A stretch of 64,000 nucleotides of DNA from assembly GCA_911728455.2 (NCBI GenBank), contig OU452233.1, positions 16,934,087 through 16,998,086 on the forward strand, read 5' to 3'. The stretch comes from Marthasterias glacialis. Taxonomy: Eukaryota > Echinodermata > Asteroidea > Forcipulatida > Asteriidae. The notes below the pieces were generated by a model. The model did not search any database and was not told where the DNA came from. It worked only from the letters and a program-made list of their open reading frames with translations. Both the position numbers and the translations under genes were made by a program. Shown piece after piece: positions 58,150 to 64,000 of the stretch; within the stretch, counting starts at the first letter, position 1; each line of letters opens with the position of its first letter.

Positions 58150-59310
58150 TTTGACCTTGGATATTCGAATGTCAAACAAGAAACCAGTTCGACGTTCAGT
58201 TTTTTACACAGTCCTATGGGAAAGTCCAAGGAACACTTCCATGGTCAGCTTGACCCGGCATTTTACTATGCCAAATGTAACCGGTTAGTTTCTAGTGGTC
58301 AGACCCTTTTGACCAGACACTATTCGGTACAGATGAGTAGAGGAGGGTCCAAGGCACATCTCAATTGTCAGTTTGACCCGGCCATTGGGTCTCTTTTTTA
58401 TTTATTTTATTAAAACATGTTGAAATGTCCCAAATGTAACGATCAATTTTGAAACGGTCTTCGCCGTTTACCGCGAAGCGACTGGAGCGAAGACCATGTC
58501 AGCGCGCACGATTTTGCCATGGCCGACCAAACAACAGAATGTTCGCCTCGTGATTCGTTAACCTTTTACCACTGTACTTAACTTGCATACAAATCATGAA
58601 CAATTTTTGTTCGAAACCTCACGAATAATTCAACAATAAAACGCAAAAGTCAAGTTTGAAGGGCCTCGTGGTTTTGATACTCGACTCATGCGCGCTGACT
58701 TGGTCCTCGCATCCAGTCGCTTCGCTGCTACACGGCTGTATGAGCGACGAAGGCCTTGGAAAAATTAAAAATTTGGGATAGTAAAATGTGTGTCAAACAT
58801 ATGTCAAAACACGTAAATAGAATAAAATAGATAAAAAATAGAAAGACTCCATTTGCCGGGTTAAACTGACCAATGAGGTGTTCCTTGGACCCCCTTCTAT
58901 TCAGGGTCTGACCATTAGAAACTGACCGTTACATTTGGGTTATTTTAAACGTGTGTTATACATGACAAAATGTAAAAATAATATAGATAAAAAATAAAAG
59001 GACCCCAATGGCCGGGTCAAACTGACCATTGAGGTGTTCTTTGGACCCTCCTCTACTCATCAGAACCGAATAGTGCCTTTGCCAAAAGGGTCTGACCACT
59101 AGAAACTGACCGTTACTTTTGGCATAATAAAATGTGTATTAATCATATGACAAAATTGTTAAATATAATAAAATAAATATAAAATAGAGGGACCCCAATG
59201 GCTGGGTCAAACTGACAATCGAGGTGTTCCTTGGACCCGCCTCTAACCATTTGTACCCAGCAGTGCCCGGCCAAAAGGGTCTGACCACTAGAAACTGACC
59301 ATTTTGTAAT
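58150..59310. repeat. inverted tandem repeat with nested palindromic MITE
   Basis: Three direct units on the right (starting near 58844, 59001 and 59191: GACCCCAATGGCCGGGTCAA, GAGGTGTTC(C/T)TTGGACCC, GGTCTGACCACTAGAAACTG) face two inverted units on the left (58190-58440). Between them, 58446-58767 is a separate element whose ends are complementary over roughly 60 bases (GAAGCGACTGGAGCGA, GTCAGCGCGCA). Spacing of the units varies from 157 to 190 bp. Confidence 0.72.
58446..58767. mobile_element. palindromic MITE with GCGAAGCGACTGG arms
   Basis: Long imperfect inverted termini carrying GTCTTCGCCGTTTACCGCGA at the left and TCGCTGCTACACGGCTGTA at the right, with GTCAGCGCGCA / TGCGCGCTGAC nearer the centre. 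It is markedly richer in CG than its surroundings. No coding frame. Confidence 0.65.
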
Positions 59311-59752
59311 AGTTTCCTCGGATATACCCCTTTTAATTATTGCTGTTTATTGCAATTGAAAAACACACTAAACATGAGTTATGAAAGCTATTAATATATG
59401 TACAGAGTTGTTACTTGCCCGTCTGGTATGGTTCTCTCAAGTGAGTGTTCCTTTTCCTCGAGTCACTCCGGGAGTAGTTTTCAGATGTCTCATGAGCCAT
59501 GTTTGAGTGTTACACGTGTATTCACGGTTATACTAGTGAAAATTGCAGTAATGGAAACCCGATTTATGTGCAGACAGGTTTATATAACATCTGTGCCTCA
59601 TGAACGTACACTGTTGCGTAGTAATATGGTTTCATTTGACGAGTGATCTGCCTGGGCCGATATCTACGGCGCTATGCATCCTGACCAGGGAATGCCCGAT
59701 CTGACTATTAGCTTGCATGGTCCTTAATCACAGATTTCCTCGGAAAATAGTG

Positions 59753-59937
59753 CCCTGTGGACTGAATTTCATAGAGTTGCTTATTAAGCAGAAAATTGTG
59801 CTTTCTATTTTTCTGCTAAGCAAAAATGAGCACGAAACCAGTTACAGACTGTACACGTGGAATAGTATTATAGCTGGTGACCTTATTCTAGTAAGCTAAA
59901 TTGTTTTGAACAAAGCAGCTCTATGAACTTGGGCCTT
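59753..59937. mobile_element. MITE with AATTTCATA/AAG termini, copy 2
   Basis: Begins CTGTGGACTGAATTTCATAG and ends GCTCTATGAACTTGGGCC. The interior TTTTTCTGCTAAGCAAAAAT and ACCAGTTACAGACTG aligns with the copy at 42034. Confidence 0.6.
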
Positions 59938-61269
59938 TGGTGGCCAGAAACTTTCCTGCTTATTGGAAGTCACGAGATTTTCAAGATAAAAATGAACGAG
60001 CTTTTTGTCTATCTAAGATCAAAGGGGTTGATAGGTAGACAGTGCAGTACATCTTACATAAAACGAAAGTTACTTGTGGACTATCCATGATTCAAGAGAT
60101 TTATCAACGAATGTATTTGATTGGTCTGTCTGGTTCTGGATATCAACTTGTAATTGACAATCTGTGTGTTGTGACAGCGTTGGGGTGTAACATGTTATTA
60201 TAACTTTCCACCATGAGGGTTTGTTTGGTTTTCTGTTAAACATCCGGACTGAGTGTAAATGAACTGGAAGTATTTAATACAATTTTTTTTCACCAGACAT
60301 TTTTTTATTGTTTTTGTTTGCTTGCTTGTGTATAGACAGAATATATGTGCCTGTGCTTCCCAATAGACTTAATTGTACTACAACATCGAAATAAGTTTAA
60401 GTCATACAATTGAAGTGTTGACGACACAGTTATAACCAGTTTATTTAACAAGGAGCATATTCAATATTGAGAGTGCAATACATATGTCTTTATTAAAGGT
60501 CAACTATACGTGGAGTGATATAGGTTGGTTAGAAGGCCGGATGGCATTGCTGTAGTGTGCATAATCAAAAGCAAGTATTACATGTATTTCTGACGGGCAT
60601 CACGGGGTCGTTTTGTTCACCGTTGTGTTGTGAACAAAGTCTAACTATGAGAAATTGTACCGAAACACCCACGGTAGAATGAATACAGTAAACGCTTCAT
60701 TATAGTAATGGCTGTAATTGAACTAGCAGGAAGTTCTGGAAACCCGTTAAATAAGAAGTTAGCACAACAGTCACCTAAGGTCTCACTGCATAAAATGGTA
60801 GATCCTACCAAGTAGAACACTTCTTGGTTGTATGTGGTCTCAAATTGTGGTATCAGTTTGGAGAAATAGACAATTTTGGAGCGTCAAAACGTGTGTAAAT
60901 TGTGTTGGTTTGTTTACACAACAGGCACTTTTACACAAGTGCTACATTTTATGACAGTTCAAAGGGAAATCCGGTTTTTTTTCCAAGCCCATGCTCCTAG
61001 TTTATTTGGTTCGTTTTGTTTGAAATAAACAGCTGGTATTGTTTCGTGAATTGAGTTTCTGTTAATTGACAAATGGATATAACCGTCTACTTTGTTAGCT
61101 GAGTGGGTATACATGAAGGATTGTTTGCAAAAACGTGGCCTATACACGCATAGAATACACTCTTCTAAATATACGTGGTGTGATTCCAGAATTGTTTTTA
61201 TTGTTTTTAATTGTTTTTAAAAAGACGTTGCACACCCAGAAGAGAAGAAGAACCTACAATCTTTTGACT

Positions 61270-61485
61270 TAGTCCTGTAATACAACGGGGCATAATGAAG
61301 ACACTTCTGAATTTGTACTGCAATACTACAGGGCATAGTGAAGACACTTTTGAATTTTTACTGCATTACTACAGGACATAATGAAGACACTTCTGAATTT
61401 GTACTGCAATACTACAGGACATAATAAAGACACTTATGAATTTGTACTGCAATACTACAGGGCATATAGTGAAGACACTCCTGAA
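61270..61485. repeat. 43-bp tandem repeat
   Basis: Unit starts at 61291, 61334, 61377, 61420 and 61463, an exact 43-base period. Each carries CATAATGAAGACACTT, TGAATTTGTACTGCA and ATACTACAGG with few changes. The minus frame 61369-61632 runs into it. Confidence 0.85.
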
Positions 61486-61650
61486 AAGGACCTCGCTGTG
61501 ATGTGAAGAATTTGAAGTTCGAAGGTCAAGAAGGGCTTGGTTTGCTTTCGGATCTGGTTGCTCATTAAATGTTAATTGATGTCGACTCATTCCAGCATCT
61601 GCTGAATCTCCAGTAGTTAGTACCTGTTCCATGAAATAAGTGTTCAGGCA
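61486..61650 (-). other. possible coding segment upstream of the 43-bp repeat
   Basis: On the minus strand after CATGGAACAG the frame reads VLTTGDSADAGMSRHQLTFN, EQPDPKANQALLDLRTSNSS, HHSE and then enters the tandem repeat. Composition before the repeat is protein-like and the location is between two Ig-like exons on the same strand. No donor in the right phase was found. Low support. Confidence 0.2.
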
Positions 61651-61993
61651 AATAGTTAGTAAGGGATGTTGCTTCGTGTCTTAAGTTTGACACATGAACA
61701 TGATTGCATGAATTCTTTCAAGATATGGCGTGTTGCTGCATATTTTATTTTTTAATTTTTATTTGTATGTTTTTACTTACTTTTGGGGAGAAAGTCACAG
61801 CTCCATTCGTTACAAAATTGTACACCAGCTGTCATCTACCTGCAAGATCAAACGAAGCAAAGTGTATGAATACCTAACCTTGTTGGCGATTGAAACATTC
61901 CAGGTCATAGTTCCGTCACTAAGTATTCAAGCCTTACTTAGTGGTGACTATCTCATACAACACCTGAAGCTGATTCTCGCACACTGCACTGTT

Positions 61994-62196
61994 GGGCCCA
62001 ATTTCATAAAGCTTGTAAGCACAGAAACTTGCTAAGCACGGACAAATCTTGCTTAGCAGAAACATGTTACCAGCCAACATTCCATTATGTTTACACTGTT
62101 GCGACTGGTGCCCCACTTTTTTTTTTTTTTTTTTTTGCTTAGCAAATAACTTTGCTATGCAGTATTTTCTGCTAAACAGCCTTATGAAATTGGCCC
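61994..62196. mobile_element. MITE with GGGCCCAATTTCATAAAG termini, copy 3
   Basis: Starts GGGCCCAATTTCATAAAGCT and ends CTTATGAAATTGGCCC, near-exact complements. It contains TTACCAGCCAACATTCCAT as in the copy at 42034 and an 18-base T run. The minus frame 61934-62305 is antisense to it. Confidence 0.78.
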
Positions 62197-62471
62197 AGGT
62201 TATTTCTGAAACTAACAGCATGCTTATACACTTTCTTCTCGTCATTAGACTACACACAAATAATATCTGAGCTTTTTGGGTTATAGTCTGTATTGTAAAA
62301 TGCAAATTACATGTATAACGTTTGGCGCGTGATTTACTATTATAGTAAAAGGCATGCCGAACCCTGTCACTTCAAGTAAAAAAAAAATTACAGACACGAC
62401 CACATGTCATAAATAGCAATATAGATACCAAAACAAGTACAACTTGTTTTTGAAATAAGGACTGTACTCAC

Positions 62472-62749
62472 AGTCACTTTGCATGTAGTTTTCACTGGAT
62501 TCTGGCAGATTGCCTGCCTACGTTTTTCGTCCAGTATCTCCACGGTGTACTGTCCATTGTGTGCTCTGGTTGCGTTCTCAATTTTAAATATGAGACGTCC
62601 ATTCCGTAAACGACCAGTTTGTACATAGCGTCTACCGCAGGCGTAAAGAATGATTGTCGCTGGACCCTTAAAGGTCTTGTACGTCACTTCAAATGTGTTT
62701 TGCTTTCCGGCGTCAATAGTGACGTCATACAATGTTCCCACTTCGGGAT
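62472..62749 (-). CDS. immunoglobulin-like domain exon C
   Basis: The acceptor TACATTCCAG (phase 1) is followed by DPEVGTLYDVTIDAGKQNTF, EVTYKTFKGPATIILYACGR, RYVQTGRLRNGRLIFKIENA, TRAHNGQYTVEILDEKRRQA, ICQNPVKTTCKVT and a donor (ACT/GTGAGT, phase 0). An Ig-like fold: NTFEVTY (B), ATIILYACG (C, core Trp replaced by Leu), HNGQYTVEIL (F). The canonical Cys positions are both Val; the three Cys present lie elsewhere. If the donor is not used, the frame continues 20 codons past the donor to a stop at 62388. The phase-1 start matches the phase-1 end of the exon at 63021, giving Asp at the junction, so these two are probably adjacent exons of one gene. Confidence 0.62.
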
Positions 62750-63020
62750 CTGGAATGTAGAGAAAAAAAACACACCATAACTAAAACCAAGAATAAGAGT
62801 TTGTCAGACAGTACTATCAAACAGTATACCTTGGTAATACTGTAATATTTTATATGTTTGATATAGGGGCACAGGGAAAGGGAAAGTTTTTGGGAAAATA
62901 TTAGTATATTCCGCAACCACTTTTCCATGGTTAATTGATCACAATTGTAAAAAAAAAAAAAAAAAAAATAATAATAATAATAATAATAGTAATATTTTCC
63001 ATCAAGCGTTTCGTACATAC

Positions 63021-63227
63021 CCTTCTCTTGAGGTTCCACATTTCTACCTCCTTGGTCATGGTTGGGCCAAATAATTGTCACAAAATCTTTTAGCTCATGC
63101 ATTTTGTACGGTGGACTCCGAGTAAATTGATGTGGAACAGATATTGTGACTGAGCTACCACTTCCAATTGTCTCTTGCATCTGACTGAGCTGAGGTACTA
63201 CTCCAGTAAAATCAAAGTGGCCCTACT
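63021..63227 (-). CDS. exon joining the Ig-like gene, half-domain ending EPQEK
   Basis: The frame is open from about 63227 (GHFDFTGVVPQLSQ) through MQETIGSGSSVTISVPHQFT, RSPPYKMHELKDFVTIIWPN, HDQGGRNVEPQEK to the donor AAGG/GTATGT at 63020. The last codon is split in phase 1 and joins the exon at 62749 as Asp. IGSGSSVTISV and FVTIIWPN resemble the B and C strands of the neighbouring Ig-like domains, again with Val instead of Cys. If so, this is the first half of another domain. The upstream boundary is uncertain: an acceptor-like CTCAGTCAG precedes the ATG at 63180, and GTAG precedes 63227. A poly-A/(ATA)n tract lies in the following intron. Confidence 0.45.
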
Positions 63228-63547
63228 TTTCCGCTGCCTGCTTGCGTCAAGTGGTGAAGGAACGACTTACTTAAGATTAGGTAGTGTAATTTATTGCACT
63301 AGGAGATTTTTTTATGCAAATGAGCTTGTTAGCGAGTCCGTCACCGAAAAGGTAGTCCCAAATAAATTGTTGTATACTGTACTATAAATTGAAGCTCTTC
63401 GGGTTGTTACGGTTATAAGGGCAAACGGGAAAAGTGAGGGGTTTGTTTTGCCCTCCTTTTTTTTTAAGTAACTTACCCCCTTTTTTAAATTGGTACAGTC
63501 CTTCAAAATCTGGAATCCCAGCCGAACATCTGACGTCATACTTCGTC

Positions 63548-63720
63548 TTTATCTTTATCTTTATGTATAAAGACAGGGTACCAGTCTCGGGGAAATCCCT
63601 AAATTGTCAGTTTCCTATCAGATGTACCTTTGCACACACGTCTGTCCAATGAAACCATTGGATTAGTGAGACCAGTGCCTGTCTTTACGGATAAAGACAG
63701 GGTACCAGTCTAGGGGAATC
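63548..63720 (+). repeat. short direct duplication (ATAAAGACAGGGTACCAGTCT)
   Basis: The words TAAAGACAGGGTACCAGTCT and GGGGAA(A)TCC occur at about 63567 and again at about 63690, both followed by a TCAG-containing segment. A small local repeat of unknown origin. Confidence 0.6.
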
Positions 63721-64000
63721 CATGTAATGTCAGCCAGGTCTAATACAACGCATAACGTCATTTTTGTCATGGGGAAAAGTTACCAACCAGTGGTCTTTAG
63801 TTCGGATTTCAAAAGCTTGGAATTGCTTACCGTGTATTTTGGGATGAACGAGTGACTAATGCTTGTATGTCCCTGCTGGTGGCGCTGTGGGTGATTTGCA
63901 ATGGTCCCTACTCCCGCGTAGAGATACTGCGCGAGGGGTGTAAAGAGAGAGGCCACATGACCTTCATAGTAATTTGCATATCAATGGCTGGTACAGTTTT

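Noticed and set aside
61934-62305. 123-codon minus frame
   Set aside because: It crosses a MITE (61994-62196) and translates a poly-T run as poly-Lys.
54601-62749. Assigning the Ig-like exons to titin, hemicentin or a named receptor
   Set aside because: Cys-less Ig domains occur in several unrelated families, and no signal peptide, membrane segment, kinase or FN3 domain was found in the window to decide.

Overview
This window looks like nuclear DNA from an animal, most likely a deuterostome invertebrate and probably an echinoderm such as a sea star. The species assignment is inference. What the sequence shows is short coding exons with GT-AG boundaries and long AT-rich introns, an animal gamma-tubulin complex gene and a nitrobindin gene, no operons, and very many short dispersed repeats. 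No complete ribosomal RNA, credible functional tRNA or CRISPR array was seen.

Layout. 1-4309: the last four coding exons of gamma-tubulin complex component 3 (plus strand), with a copy of one MITE family at each side of the first three exons. 4310-8500: tRNA-derived SINEs and several terminal-inverted-repeat (TIR) elements. 8501-11302: a four-exon nitrobindin-type haem protein (minus), with a LINE 3' fragment and a tRNA-like SINE in its first intron. 11303-15880: repeats and AT-rich spacer. 15880-17835: a probable promoter and a two-exon gene for a 100-residue protein I do not recognise (plus). 17836-36700: almost gene-free. It holds palindromic TACATGTA words, tRNA-Tyr-like SINEs, strand-switching short repeats and a 2.2 kb minisatellite of about 59 bp units. 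36768-36951: a candidate last coding exon of an unrecognised plus-strand gene. 38400-40450: tandem and inverted repeats carrying nuclear-receptor-like half sites. 44376-44499: a candidate Ser/Thr-rich first exon (minus). 44717-46812: a TTAA-flanked element inserted inside an older MITE, which is then cut by a second copy of the minisatellite element (46813 to about 48430). 51078-51502: a possible two-exon gene for a 61-residue very basic protein (minus). 54601-63230: exons for immunoglobulin-like domains (minus) that lack the usual disulfide cysteines.

The most unusual material is the minus-strand Ig-like exon set. Three paralogous domains all have Val where the two canonical Cys should be, and two of them stop right after the last predicted strand. 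Also notable is the nested-transposon locus at 44.7-46.8 kb, where the uninterrupted target site can still be read in a sister copy of the host element. The identified housekeeping genes (TUBGCP3 and nitrobindin) have no evident functional link; their proximity is ordinary gene order.
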